This document shows, piece after piece, positions 8,134-15,672 of a stretch of DNA of 47,693 nucleotides; within the stretch, counting starts at the first letter, position 1; every line of letters begins with the position of its first letter. Source of the stretch: Prevotella sp. (GTDB taxonomy: Bacteria > Bacteroidota > Bacteroidia > Bacteroidales > Bacteroidaceae); NCBI GenBank assembly GCA_016291495.1, contig JAEEXI010000022.1, forward strand, positions 1-47,693, read 5' to 3'. A model generated the notes under the pieces. It did not search any database, had not been told where the DNA came from, and saw only the letters and a list, made by a program, of their open reading frames with translations. The position numbers were made by a program, and so were the translations under genes.

Positions 8134-9812
8134 GAAAAATTATTCTTTTGATGGCATCGTTGGTCGCTACAATGACTCATGCCCAGTATAAATCGCAAGT
8201 GTGGTCACCAGACAATGGTGACGGAACCTACACGAATCCAGTCATCAATGCGGATTACAGTGACCCTGATGTCTGTGTGGGAGCGAGTGGCGAGGACTAC
8301 TACATGACGGCATCGTCGTTTCAGTGTTCACCAGGTCTTCCCATCCTGCATTCGAAGGATTTGGTCAATTGGGAGATTATTAACTATGCCGTCGGCAACC
8401 TATATGAAGGGGATGCCCAGTTGCTGAATCATTTCAGTCAACCCCAACATGGTGCTGGTATTTGGGCACCAAGTATCCGCTATCATCAAGGTTGGTATTA
8501 TATTTATTGGGGCGATCCGGACTATGGCGTGTATATGGTAAAGACGCAGGATCCTGCAGGCAAGTGGGAAAATCCGGTATGCGTCATCAAGGGACAAGGC
8601 TATATTGACACCACGCCTCTATGGGATGAGGATGGTCGCTGCTATTTGGTGAATGGTTGGGCAAACTCACGTTCTAAGTTTGCTTCTGTACTTACTGTTC
8701 GTGAGATGTCACCAGATGGAATGAAACCCATCGGACAGCCTGTCATTGTTTTCGACGGCAATGGTACAGAGAATCGCACATGTGAAGGACCTAAGTTCTA
8801 CAAGCGTGATGGCTGGTACTGGATTATGTGCCCTGCTGGTGGTGTTCCTGAAGGTTTCCAACTTGCCATGCGCTCTAAGTCGCCCTTCGGTCCTTATGAG
8901 CACAAGATAGTTCTTGCCCAGGGAAAGACTATTATTAATGGTCCTCATCAGGGAGGATGGGTGCATACGAAATACGGTGAGGACTGGTTCTTACACTTTC
9001 AGGACAAGGAAGCATATGGTCGTGTGGTGCACTTGAATCCTGTCGACTGGTCTTCGGGATGGCCCATCATGGGTAAGAACGGTGCCCCAGTGACTACCTA
9101 TAAGAAGCCGAAGTCATCGTCTTCTGTTATCGTCAATCCTGTAGAGAGCGACGAATTCAATACTCCGACAATTGGCAAGCAATGGGAGTGGCACGCCAAT
9201 TACGACGAGAAGTTCGGTGTGCCAACGGCTTTCGGCACCATGCGTATCTATACTTACAAATTGTCAACGAATTGGAAGAACCTGTGGGAAGTGCCTAATA
9301 TGCTGTTACAGAAAACTCCTGCAGACGAGTTTACGGTGACAACCAAATTGCGCATGACCTCCAAGGCTGACGGACAGTTTGGCGGACTCATCATGATGGG
9401 TCACAACTATCAGGCATTAGTTGTTCGTAGAGAGGGTAAGGAGTTCAAACTGCTCATCCTTACTTGTGAGGATGCTGATCGTGGTAAGCCGCAGCAAGAA
9501 GAACTCGTCGCCACGCTGAAGCCCACAGCAGAGGACAAGATAGACTACAAACCAGGTATCCACGAGGATATCTATCTGCGTATGACTGTCAGCAATGCCG
9601 AGGCTGGTGCTGCTCATGGTGGTCAGCCTATGGTCTGCTTTGCCTGGAGCCAGAATGGCAAGAAGTTCCAGAATTGTGGTAAGCAGTATGTGATGAAACA
9701 GGGTAAATGGATTGGTGCCAAGTTCGGATTCATATCAGCCGAGACCAATCCCAAGGTTGATCGTGGTTGGTTAGATGCCGACTGGATCAGGGTTACCGCA
9801 TATAAGGATTAA
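8130..9812 (+). CDS. Glycoside hydrolase family 43 (beta-xylosidase/arabinofuranosidase type)
   Basis: 560 residues with a signal peptide (MRKIILLMASLVATMTHA). The N-terminal five-bladed propeller carries the three GH43 carboxylates: catalytic base D45 (ADYSDPDV), the pKa-tuning Asp in YIDTTPLWDEDG, and the general acid Glu in NRTCEGPKFYK. The C-terminal part from about residue 335 (DEFNTPTIGKQWEW) is the beta-sandwich domain found in exo-acting GH43 beta-xylosidases. Length and order fit that group. The exact activity (xylose or arabinose release) is not readable from sequence. It is translationally coupled to the ATP-grasp gene, and its 3' end overlaps the convergent metallo-hydrolase gene by 20 bp, with no terminator between them. 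Likely periplasmic or outer-surface hemicellulose side-chain processing. Confidence 0.92.
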   Translation: MRKIILLMASLVATMTHAQYKSQVWSPDNGDGTYTNPVINADYSDPDVCVGASGEDYYMTASSFQCSPGLPILHSKDLVNWEIINYAVGNLYEGDAQLLNHFSQPQHGAGIWAPSIRYHQGWYYIYWGDPDYGVYMVKTQDPAGKWENPVCVIKGQGYIDTTPLWDEDGRCYLVNGWANSRSKFASVLTVREMSPDGMKPIGQPVIVFDGNGTENRTCEGPKFYKRDGWYWIMCPAGGVPEGFQLAMRSKSPFGPYEHKIVLAQGKTIINGPHQGGWVHTKYGEDWFLHFQDKEAYGRVVHLNPVDWSSGWPIMGKNGAPVTTYKKPKSSSSVIVNPVESDEFNTPTIGKQWEWHANYDEKFGVPTAFGTMRIYTYKLSTNWKNLWEVPNMLLQKTPADEFTVTTKLRMTSKADGQFGGLIMMGHNYQALVVRREGKEFKLLILTCEDADRGKPQQEELVATLKPTAEDKIDYKPGIHEDIYLRMTVSNAEAGAAHGGQPMVCFAWSQNGKKFQNCGKQYVMKQGKWIGAKFGFISAETNPKVDRGWLDADWIRVTAYKD

Positions 9813-10434
9813 ACTGTAGTTCATCGGCAATTGTGGTCTGTGGACCATGTCCAGGATAGATAACTGTATTGGCGGGGAGTTTTGCAAGACGTTGCAGGCT
9901 CTCCGCCATTTCTTGCCAACTACCTCTCTCAAAGTCTGTGCGTCCGATACTCATGCGGAAAAGGGTGTCGCCAGTAAAAGCAACCTTCTCGTTCTCGCAG
10001 TAGTAGACGCAACCGCCTGGAGTATGTCCTGGGGTATGCAGGATGGTGAAATGGTGATGGCCGAATGTCACCTGTTCACTTTCTGAAAAATAATGTCCTA
10101 CTGGTGCTTCCGCTTCGTTGAGTTGGAATCCGAAGAAGTCGTTTGCCTGTTTGGCTAAGTCCTCTATCAGGAATGCATCTTCACTTCTTGTCTCTACCTT
10201 GAGGCCGAACTTGTCAAAGATTGCATGGTTGCCCCAGTTATGGTCAAGATGTCCATGGGTGGCCAATAGGTGTACAGGTTTCAGTCCCTCCTTACTAATA
10301 TATTGGCTGATGGCGCTGCATTCCTCTTGATATTGCGCACCACAGTCGATGATGACACACTCTTTTGTCTCGTCACTTATCACGTAGCAGTTTTCCTGCA
10401 ACATGTTACACATAAACCGTTTGATGTTCAGCAT
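9793..10434 (-). CDS. MBL-fold metallo-hydrolase (glyoxalase II-like)
   Basis: 213 residues, cytoplasmic. The metallo-beta-lactamase motif is complete: ATHGHLDHNWGN (HxHxDH), HTPGHTPGG, FTGDTLF and YPGHGPQTTI, providing the dinuclear metal ligands. Size and the FTGDTLFRMSIGRTD region match the small glyoxalase II-like or YcbL hydrolases that cleave thioesters, but the substrate is not determined. The start overlaps the stop of rsmG by 7 bp, so it is co-transcribed with rsmG and the DUF3298 lipoprotein. Its 3' end overlaps the GH43 gene on the other strand. Confidence 0.9.
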   Translation of the reverse strand: MLNIKRFMCNMLQENCYVISDETKECVIIDCGAQYQEECSAISQYISKEGLKPVHLLATHGHLDHNWGNHAIFDKFGLKVETRSEDAFLIEDLAKQANDFFGFQLNEAEAPVGHYFSESEQVTFGHHHFTILHTPGHTPGGCVYYCENEKVAFTGDTLFRMSIGRTDFERGSWQEMAESLQRLAKLPANTVIYPGHGPQTTIADELQFNPYMR

Positions 10435-11051
10435 GGCAGATAGATAATGTTTTTCTCTTTAAACCACTCCTCAGTGAAAAACTTACTGATGTCAGTCAAC
10501 TCTACGATATTGCGATAGGGGCGTATTTCTTCTTGCAAATCACCGCCTTTCAGACAGATAATACCATTAGGCATGGCGTTACGCTGTTCTTTCGAAATAT
10601 TCTTGTGCACGATTTTATAGAGGTCTGGCAAAGGCATTACGGCACGGCTGACGATGAAGTCGTACTTGCCTTTCTCTTCTTCACCACGCAGATGTTCAGG
10701 ATGACAGTTCTTTAGTTCGATGGCATTGCAGATTTCTTGTGCCACTCGTATTTTCTTGCCAGTTCCGTCAATGAGTTTGAAGTCGCAGTCAGGGAAAAGT
10801 ATGGCAAGGGGAATACCAGGAAAACCGCCTCCCGTTCCGAAGTCGAGAATCTTCGTGCCTGGACGGAAATGGATCATCTTCGCTATTGCCATTGAGTGGA
10901 GAACGTGATGTTCATAGAGGTTGTCAATATCTTTGCGTGATATCACGTTGATCTTGGCGTTCCAGTCGCGGTAGAGGGCATCCAGAGCCTCTATCTGTTT
11001 TCTTTGCTTCTCAGTCAGTTCCGGGAAGTATTTTGTGATGATGTCAGTCAT
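10428..11051 (-). CDS. rsmG: 16S rRNA (guanine-527-N7)-methyltransferase RsmG
   Basis: 207 residues, the usual length for the family. The SAM-binding motif ILDFGTGGGFPGIPLAILFP is followed by KLIDGTGKK and FIVSRAVMPL, characteristic of RsmG/GidB. The N-terminal region includes YRDWNAKINVISRKDIDNLYEHHVLHS, also diagnostic. It methylates N7 of G527 in 16S rRNA; loss in other bacteria gives low-level streptomycin resistance. The gene sits in a three-gene overlapping operon: the lipoprotein stop overlaps its start by 8 bp, and its stop overlaps the metallo-hydrolase start by 7 bp. Confidence 0.96.
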   Translation of the reverse strand: MTDIITKYFPELTEKQRKQIEALDALYRDWNAKINVISRKDIDNLYEHHVLHSMAIAKMIHFRPGTKILDFGTGGGFPGIPLAILFPDCDFKLIDGTGKKIRVAQEICNAIELKNCHPEHLRGEEEKGKYDFIVSRAVMPLPDLYKIVHKNISKEQRNAMPNGIICLKGGDLQEEIRPYRNIVELTDISKFFTEEWFKEKNIIYLPC

Positions 11052-11847
11052 GTTTCAGAAGATGGTCTAGTTTTGAGTATGACAGTGACAGTTCAATATT
11101 ACCTTTGTCATAGGTAGCAATCTCGTAGGGATTATATATAAAGGTAATCTCATCATCGTCGAGGATGAAGTTGGTGGGAGCGTAGATATCCATAGTCATC
11201 AGGTAGTTCTGCTCATGGAGTTCGTCGAGCGACTTACATTTTGTGACTTTTCGCAACTCTTCCATCAACAGGTCGTTCAGCGAAAATTGGTAACCTTGTA
11301 CGAAAAGGTCGTCAAGCCCAATCTGTTTGCCTGTCTTCGCATCGAAGTTCATGACGAGTTTTTGGCGAATGCCGTGAGCACCGCCCTCATACATATCGAG
11401 AGTGATGAGGTATACCAGACAGTCATCCTTGCCCTCTTGTGTATCTGTCTCGATCGTATAGCGGTACTGGTACCAGGCATGTTTTTCCTCATCGGAACGG
11501 TCCTCACGATAAAGGGGAGCCATGTTCTTCCGGTATTCACTGGTGTAGAAGTTGGCAAAAGAGTCAACAGCTTGTTGCATCGTCAGGTTTTCCATCATGA
11601 ACAGTCGTTGCATGATGGCTTGATTAACTGCTTTTGCCGCCTCGTTGTCACCTTTCATGTATTTTACCTGTAGATTGACCTGACATTGTGGGGCGTTGTC
11701 TTCGCTGGTGATGGGAACGACCTTAGTCACTTTTACCTCGTCTGTGTTAAAGCCCGACCCTCCGAAGATTCCTCCTCCCTCACTGCCACTACCACATGCC
11801 GAGAGCAACAGGGCGGTATATCCGATGATGATGTGTTTCTTTTTCAT
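11044..11847 (-). CDS. DUF3298/RsiV-like lipoprotein
   Basis: 267 residues from the ATG at 11847 (MKKKHIIIGYTALLLSACGSG). I prefer this start to a possible upstream one because it gives a lipoprotein signal with lipobox LLSAC and sits about 15 nt below a consensus promoter. The mature part has a helical N-terminal region and a C-terminal DUF3298-like section (GGAHGIRQKLVMNFDAKTGKQIGLDDLF, then FILDDDEITFIYNPYEIATY), the same arrangement as periplasmic RsiV-like proteins that bind lysozyme or other ligands in other phyla. Here it is a free lipoprotein with no anti-sigma segment. Role unknown. First gene of the rsmG operon. Confidence 0.85.
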   Translation of the reverse strand: MKKKHIIIGYTALLLSACGSGSEGGGIFGGSGFNTDEVKVTKVVPITSEDNAPQCQVNLQVKYMKGDNEAAKAVNQAIMQRLFMMENLTMQQAVDSFANFYTSEYRKNMAPLYREDRSDEEKHAWYQYRYTIETDTQEGKDDCLVYLITLDMYEGGAHGIRQKLVMNFDAKTGKQIGLDDLFVQGYQFSLNDLLMEELRKVTKCKSLDELHEQNYLMTMDIYAPTNFILDDDEITFIYNPYEIATYDKGNIELSLSYSKLDHLLKHD

Positions 11848-11861
11848 TGCAGAATTGTATA

Positions 11862-11900
11862 TCGTCTGCGAAGGTACGAAGTTTTTTTGTGATTTCCAAA
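11862..11900 (-). promoter_or_regulatory. Sigma-ABfr-type promoter of the lipoprotein-rsmG operon
   Basis: Minus strand TTTG (complement of 11897-11900), a 20-nt spacer and TACCTTCG (11869-11876) differ by one base from TAnnTTTG. The predicted start near 11862 leaves about 14 nt to the ATG at 11847. Confidence 0.6.
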
Positions 11901-11971
11901 TAATATGAGCCGATTCGTTGAACAAAAATGCCTGTTCGTTGAAATCCAGGAGTAAGCTCTTAAACTTTTTC

Positions 11972-11979
11972 TATCTTTG
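11972..11979 (+). promoter_or_regulatory. -7 element upstream of the LTxxQ-type protein
   Basis: TATCTTTG matches TAnnTTTG. No TTTG lies at the expected distance upstream, so the site is a half-match. The leader would be about 57 nt. Confidence 0.45.
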
Positions 11980-12043
11980 CAACGTCATATAAGTGACTTC
12001 GGTCGAAAAGAACATAAGTACAAACTCATAAAATTAGTAGAAA

Positions 12044-12543
12044 ATGAAAAAGATTGTATTAACAATGGTTGCCCTCCTGTCAATGACAGTGGCTATGGCA
12101 CAAGAGAATGACAAAGGTGAACGTAAGGCTCCCAAGCATATTACTCCTGAGATGGTGACAGATCGAATGGCAAAGGAACTCAGTCTGACGGATGCCCAGA
12201 AGGCAAAGGTACTTAATCTCAACAAGGAGTACAAGGATGTCATTGGAAAAGGTCCGCGTATGGGCGGCCCACGTCCTCCGAAACCGCAAGTAGATGGGAG
12301 ACAGGTGCCACAGAACAGCAGAAACGTCCAGAGCGTCCACAACTTACTGATGAGCAGAAAGCCGAGATGAAGGCACAGATGGAGAAGCGTGGTGAGTATA
12401 ACAAGAAACTCAAGAGCATCCTCAATGACGAGCAGTACGAGAAGTATGAGAAGATGCAGAAACATCACGGTCATCATGGCCACGGAGGTCCTCGTCATGG
12501 TGGTCCAAGAGGTCCTCGTCCAGAAAGAGCTCCACAGGAATAG
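12044..12543 (+). pseudogene. DUF4890/Spy-like LTxxQ-motif secreted protein, interrupted by a frameshift
   Basis: A signal peptide (MKKIVLTMVALLSMTVAMAQ) starts a frame that carries LSLTDAQKAKVLNLNKEYKDVI and runs to a stop at 12370. The rest of the protein continues in the -1 frame, from about 12298 to the stop at 12541-12543, with LTDEQKAEMKAQMEKRGEYN, LKSILNDEQYEKYEKM and a His/Gly/Pro/Arg-rich tail. Restoring one base in the GGG run at 12296-12298 would join the halves as ...DGETGATEQQKRPE... and give about 166 residues with two LTxxQ motifs, the normal layout of this family of small periplasmic chaperone-like proteins. A true mutation, a phase-variable G run and an assembly error cannot be told apart here. 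Signal peptide and terminator are intact. Confidence 0.75.
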
Positions 12544-12568
12544 AAAGGTATTAAGGTAAAAAGATGTT

Positions 12569-12611
12569 CTATGTCGCAGATGTCCCATATATCTGCGACA
12601 TAGTTTTTTTT
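12569..12611 (+). terminator. Rho-independent terminator
   Basis: A perfect 13-bp stem (12569-12581 with 12591-12603), a 9-nt loop and then eight T. It ends the LTxxQ-type gene and lies 5 bp beyond the 3' end of the convergent greA. Confidence 0.9.
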
Positions 12612-12615
12612 GTCG

Positions 12616-13080
12616 CTATAGCTCGATGTTCTCAATGCGTAGGCGTAGCATACCGGCAGGAACCCGCACTTCAACGATATCCCCCTTTTTCTTGTTGAGT
12701 AAAGCTTGACCTATGGGTGACTTGATGGAAATCTTTCCTTCACGGAGGTTTGCCTCATGCGGATTGGCGATCGTATAAGTCATACGACTGTTGTTGCCTA
12801 GATTTGTCATTTCGACCTTGCAGAGTAGACCAACGGAGTCAGCGCCCAGTTTCGACAGGTCTATGACCCGTGCATGCTCCAGTATTCTTTGTTTGAAGCG
12901 AATCCTTCCTAGTAGTCGGGATTGTTCGCGCTTGGCGGCATGATATTCAAAGTTCTCGCTGAGGTCTCCCTTGTCGCGAGCCTCTGCGATGGCTTCCCTT
13001 ACCTGAGGCAGTTCAACACTCTCCATATGACGAAGTTCGGCAACGAGCTTGTCGTAGCCCTCCTGTGACATGTATTCCAT
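12616..13080 (-). CDS. greA: Transcription elongation factor GreA
   Basis: 154 residues, close to the family's usual length. The N-terminal coiled coil carries the tip motif GDLSENFEYHAAKREQ, whose acidic residues enter the RNA polymerase secondary channel to stimulate transcript cleavage. The C-terminal FKBP-like globular domain ends with ISIKSPIGQALLNKKKGD and VRVPAGMLRLRIENIEL. GreA rescues backtracked polymerase. It stands alone under its own consensus promoter and faces the terminator of the neighbouring gene. Confidence 0.97.
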   Translation of the reverse strand: MEYMSQEGYDKLVAELRHMESVELPQVREAIAEARDKGDLSENFEYHAAKREQSRLLGRIRFKQRILEHARVIDLSKLGADSVGLLCKVEMTNLGNNSRMTYTIANPHEANLREGKISIKSPIGQALLNKKKGDIVEVRVPAGMLRLRIENIEL

Positions 13081-13107
13081 GATTTTTATCTCAATATTAA
13101 TTCAAAA

Positions 13108-13145
13108 GATGGTGCAAAATTACGAAAAATATCTCATAATACAAA
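13108..13145 (-). promoter_or_regulatory. Sigma-ABfr-type promoter of greA
   Basis: Minus strand TTTG (complement of 13142-13145), a 19-nt spacer and TAATTTTG (13115-13122). Predicted start near 13108, leader about 27 nt. Confidence 0.75.
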
Positions 13146-13193
13146 AATTGAAAGCATCCTGCGCAACACAATTTGAAAAAAAACGGCGAAAAA

Positions 13194-13232
13194 TTTGGAG
13201 TATTTGATTTTTCTCCGTATATTTGCAAAAAA
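13194..13232 (+). promoter_or_regulatory. Sigma-ABfr-type promoter of rubrerythrin
   Basis: TTTG (13194-13197), a 20-nt spacer and TATATTTG (13218-13225). Predicted start near 13232, leader about 30 nt. Confidence 0.75.
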
Positions 13233-13261
13233 GTAGTACTAACCCTAAACAAATTACAATT

Positions 13262-13819
13262 ATGAAGAAAAAGTTTATTTGCGCCGTTTGTGGATATATC
13301 TACGAAGGCGATGCTGCTCCCGAGAAGTGCCCCATCTGTAAGGCTCCTGCCTCTAAGTTCTCTGAACTGAAGGACGAGGGTGAGACCACCTATGCAACCG
13401 TTCATCGTATTGGTGACGGAAAGCCCGAGGGTGTTTCACAAGAGATGATTGACGACCTGCGCAACCATTTCAATGGTGAGTGTGGCGAGGTTGGCATGTA
13501 TCTGGCTATGGCTCGTCAGGCTGATCGCGAGGGCTATCCCGAGATTGCCGAGGCTTTCAAGCGCTATGCTTTCGAGGAGGCTGACCATGCTTCTCGTTTC
13601 GCAGAGCTGCTGGGCGAGTGCGTATGGGACACCAAGACCAATCTGGAGAAGCGCGCTGCTGCTGAGGCTGGTGCTTGCGAGGATAAGTTCCGTATTGCCA
13701 AGAACGCCAAGGCTGCTGGTTTCGACGCTATCCACGACACCGTTCACGAGATGGCTAAGGACGAGGCCCGTCATGGTGCAGGCTTTGCTGGACTATTGAA
13801 GAGATATTTTGGAAAATAA
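13262..13819 (+). CDS. rbr: Rubrerythrin, rubredoxin domain at the N-terminus
   Basis: 185 residues from the ATG at 13262. The first 40 residues are a rubredoxin-like Fe(SCys)4 domain ([23 protein letters not shown]). The rest is a ferritin-like four-helix bundle with the di-iron ligands in [34 protein letters not shown] and [16 protein letters not shown]. This order, rubredoxin first, is that of reverse rubrerythrins. These proteins reduce hydrogen peroxide with electrons from NAD(P)H-dependent partners and protect anaerobes. Codon use is strongly biased toward a few codons, which suggests high expression. Confidence 0.95.
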   Translation: MKKKFICAVCGYIYEGDAAPEKCPICKAPASKFSELKDEGETTYATVHRIGDGKPEGVSQEMIDDLRNHFNGECGEVGMYLAMARQADREGYPEIAEAFKRYAFEEADHASRFAELLGECVWDTKTNLEKRAAAEAGACEDKFRIAKNAKAAGFDAIHDTVHEMAKDEARHGAGFAGLLKRYFGK

Positions 13820-13832
13820 GGCAATAATAACC

Positions 13833-13873
13833 AGAAGAATCCGTTTTGTAAAGTAAATGAAACGGATTCTTCT
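13833..13873 (+). promoter_or_regulatory. 14-bp hairpin that displays the next gene's start codon in its loop
   Basis: AGAAGAATCCGTTT (13833-13846) pairs perfectly with 13860-13873. The 13-nt loop contains the ATG (13857-13859) of the beta-helix lipoprotein gene. Only three T follow, so it is a weak terminator for rubrerythrin. It could instead control translation of the next gene. Confidence 0.7.
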
Positions 13874-15143
13874 TTGTACTATCATTCTCTCCGCATTGTT
13901 GGTGAGTTGCTCTGACAACGACAAGTTTTCGTCAGATGCATCTTCTATATTGTCATTCTCAGTGGACAGTCTTGCTATGGATACAGTTTTTGTCAGCACG
14001 TCCACTCGTACCTATGACTTCTGGGTCTATAATAGGGGAGATGCAGGACTCCGTATCCGTGAGGTTCGTCTGGACCATCCGTCCAAGGCAGGTTTCCGTG
14101 TCAATGTGGATGGCAACTATGTAGACTCTGTCGCTTACGATTTTGAGATACGCAAGGGGGATTCTCTTCGTGTGTTTGTGGAACTGACAGCTCCTGATGT
14201 ACAAGAGGACATTCCCCAGCGTATTGAGGACCATTTGATTTTCGCTTTGGAAAACGGGCGTGAGCAGCCGATGAAGCTGAGTGCCTATAGTTGGAAGGCT
14301 ATTATATATAAAGATGAGTTGGTGGTGAGTGAGGATATGCTCATCGACGAGCAACGCCCTCTAGTCTTCATGAAAGGTATCGTTGTCAGGGAAGGAGCCA
14401 CCTTGTCGATTTCTCAAGCCCAACTCTATTTCCATGACGGGGCAGGCGTAGAGGTCTATGGAACACTTAATGCAGACAACTGCCTTTTCCGTGGTGACCG
14501 TCTTGACCGTATGTTCTCCTATTTGCCATACGACCGTGTGAGTGGTCAATGGAAGGGAATCTTCATTCATGACTCTTCAACGGATAATGTTTTTCAGGAT
14601 TGTGAAGTCAGAAGCAGTTATGCTGGCATCTCCTGTGGACAGCACTCGTCCTTGACTCTTCATGATTGTACCATCCATAATTGCAAGGGTCCAGGCTTGG
14701 AGTTGGATGAGTCTTCAGCAACCATAGACAATTGTCGCATTACCAATACATTAGGCGACTGCTTGAATGTGATAGGTTCGTTAGTCTATATTAATCATAC
14801 CACTTTGGCTCAGTTCTATCCATTCTCTGCCGACAGGGGTGTAGCTTTGCGCTTTGATGAAAAAAGTATCATTGTCTGCGACAATACTTTGGTGACAGGC
14901 TATGAGGAGGATGTGATCATGGGTGACGGTACCAATTTCTCCTTTACCAATTGTATCCTACGTACTATTGCTCCATCAGATACCGAGGAATTTGAGAACG
15001 TTATCTGGGAAAGTCCTAAGGACGAGATACAGGGTGAAAAGCATTTTGAGATTTTCGATACAGAAAATCTGATTTATAATTTCACGATAAAGGAAATTTC
15101 ACCAGCTTATCAAAAGAATATCGGCGACCTCAGAAAGCTGTAA
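13857..15143 (+). CDS. Lipoprotein with right-handed beta-helix repeats
   Basis: 428 residues with a lipoprotein signal (MKRILLCTIILSALLVSC, lipobox LVSC). An N-terminal beta-rich region of about 130 residues (VFVSTSTRTYDFWVYNRGDAG, FVELTAPDV) resembles an Ig-like fold. It is followed by a parallel beta-helix with pectate-lyase-like coils (GAGVEVYGTLNADNCLFRG, VFQDCEVRSSYAGISC, TLHDCTIHNCKGPGLELDE, ATIDNCRITNTLGDCLNVIG). No catalytic residues could be assigned, so polysaccharide binding or cleavage is only a guess. Its start codon lies in a hairpin loop 38 nt after the rubrerythrin stop. Its 3' end overlaps the convergent cdd gene by 14 bp. Confidence 0.82.
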   Translation: MKRILLCTIILSALLVSCSDNDKFSSDASSILSFSVDSLAMDTVFVSTSTRTYDFWVYNRGDAGLRIREVRLDHPSKAGFRVNVDGNYVDSVAYDFEIRKGDSLRVFVELTAPDVQEDIPQRIEDHLIFALENGREQPMKLSAYSWKAIIYKDELVVSEDMLIDEQRPLVFMKGIVVREGATLSISQAQLYFHDGAGVEVYGTLNADNCLFRGDRLDRMFSYLPYDRVSGQWKGIFIHDSSTDNVFQDCEVRSSYAGISCGQHSSLTLHDCTIHNCKGPGLELDESSATIDNCRITNTLGDCLNVIGSLVYINHTTLAQFYPFSADRGVALRFDEKSIIVCDNTLVTGYEEDVIMGDGTNFSFTNCILRTIAPSDTEEFENVIWESPKDEIQGEKHFEIFDTENLIYNFTIKEISPAYQKNIGDLRKL

Positions 15144-15603
15144 AGCTGAGGGGCATCAATGTCTGGATACCTTCTATCACATAGATTTCTTTCGTCCCAT
15201 ACAATATAGTATGTATAGGACAATGGAAACGGGTCTCGACTTCAACCATCACCTGTCGACAGATACCACATGGACTGATGGGCTCTTCTTGTAGGTCCCC
15301 CTTTACATTTCTTGCGGCAATGGCAATCATCTTAACGGGAACGTCAGGATATTTCGCTCCTGCCGCATATATGGCTGCCCGTTCTGCACAGATACCGGCA
15401 GGGTAGGAGATGTTCTCCTGGTTGCATCCGATGATGGTCTCTCTATTCTTTAACAAGACAGCGGCCCCTACACGAAAATGGGAATAGACAGCGTATGAAT
15501 GGTCTGTTGCCGCTATGGCGCTTTTAACCAGTTCCTGTTCTGTAGTAGACAATTCTTCCATTTGTACCACACGAATGGTGGATTTCAAGACCCTCTCTTC
15601 CAT
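15130..15603 (-). CDS. cdd: Cytidine deaminase
   Basis: 157 residues from the ATG at 15603 (MEERVLKSTIRVVQMEEL). A longer upstream reading is excluded because it would run through the consensus promoters and the next gene. Zinc-site motifs are complete: CAERAAIYAAG (Cys and catalytic Glu) and PCGICRQVM (two Cys). The N-terminal half shows SHFRVGAAVLLKN and IIGCNQENISYPAG, typical of the homotetrameric enzyme. It deaminates cytidine and deoxycytidine to uridine and deoxyuridine in pyrimidine salvage. Confidence 0.96.
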   Translation of the reverse strand: MEERVLKSTIRVVQMEELSTTEQELVKSAIAATDHSYAVYSHFRVGAAVLLKNRETIIGCNQENISYPAGICAERAAIYAAGAKYPDVPVKMIAIAARNVKGDLQEEPISPCGICRQVMVEVETRFHCPIHTILYGTKEIYVIEGIQTLMPLSFTAF

Positions 15604-15615
15604 AATCTTTTGATT

Positions 15616-15653
15616 TTTGTTGCAAATATAATTATTTTTCCTTATTTTTGCAA
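15616..15653 (-). promoter_or_regulatory. Sigma-ABfr-type promoter of cdd
   Basis: Minus strand TTG (complement of 15651-15653), a 20-nt spacer and TATATTTG (15623-15630). Predicted start near 15616, leader about 12 nt. It almost exactly overlays the plus-strand promoter at 15620-15657. Confidence 0.75.
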
Positions 15654-15657
15654 CAGA
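15620..15657 (+). promoter_or_regulatory. Sigma-ABfr-type promoter of the glucosaminidase-LysM gene
   Basis: TTG (15620-15622), a 20-nt spacer and TATTTTTG (15643-15650). Predicted start near 15657, leader about 15 nt. Confidence 0.7.
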
Positions 15658-15672
15658 AAACAAAAATAGTTC

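Noticed and set aside
12217..12370. Programmed -1 frameshift in the LTxxQ-type gene
   Set aside because: No X-XXY-YYZ slippery heptamer in the zero frame and no obvious downstream pseudoknot; a lost base in a G run explains it more simply.
12034..12588. A hydrophobic antisense frame over the LTxxQ-type gene
   Set aside because: Its Leu/Phe/Thr-rich composition is the complement of the Lys/Glu-rich repeats; the sense strand has signal peptide, promoter element and terminator.
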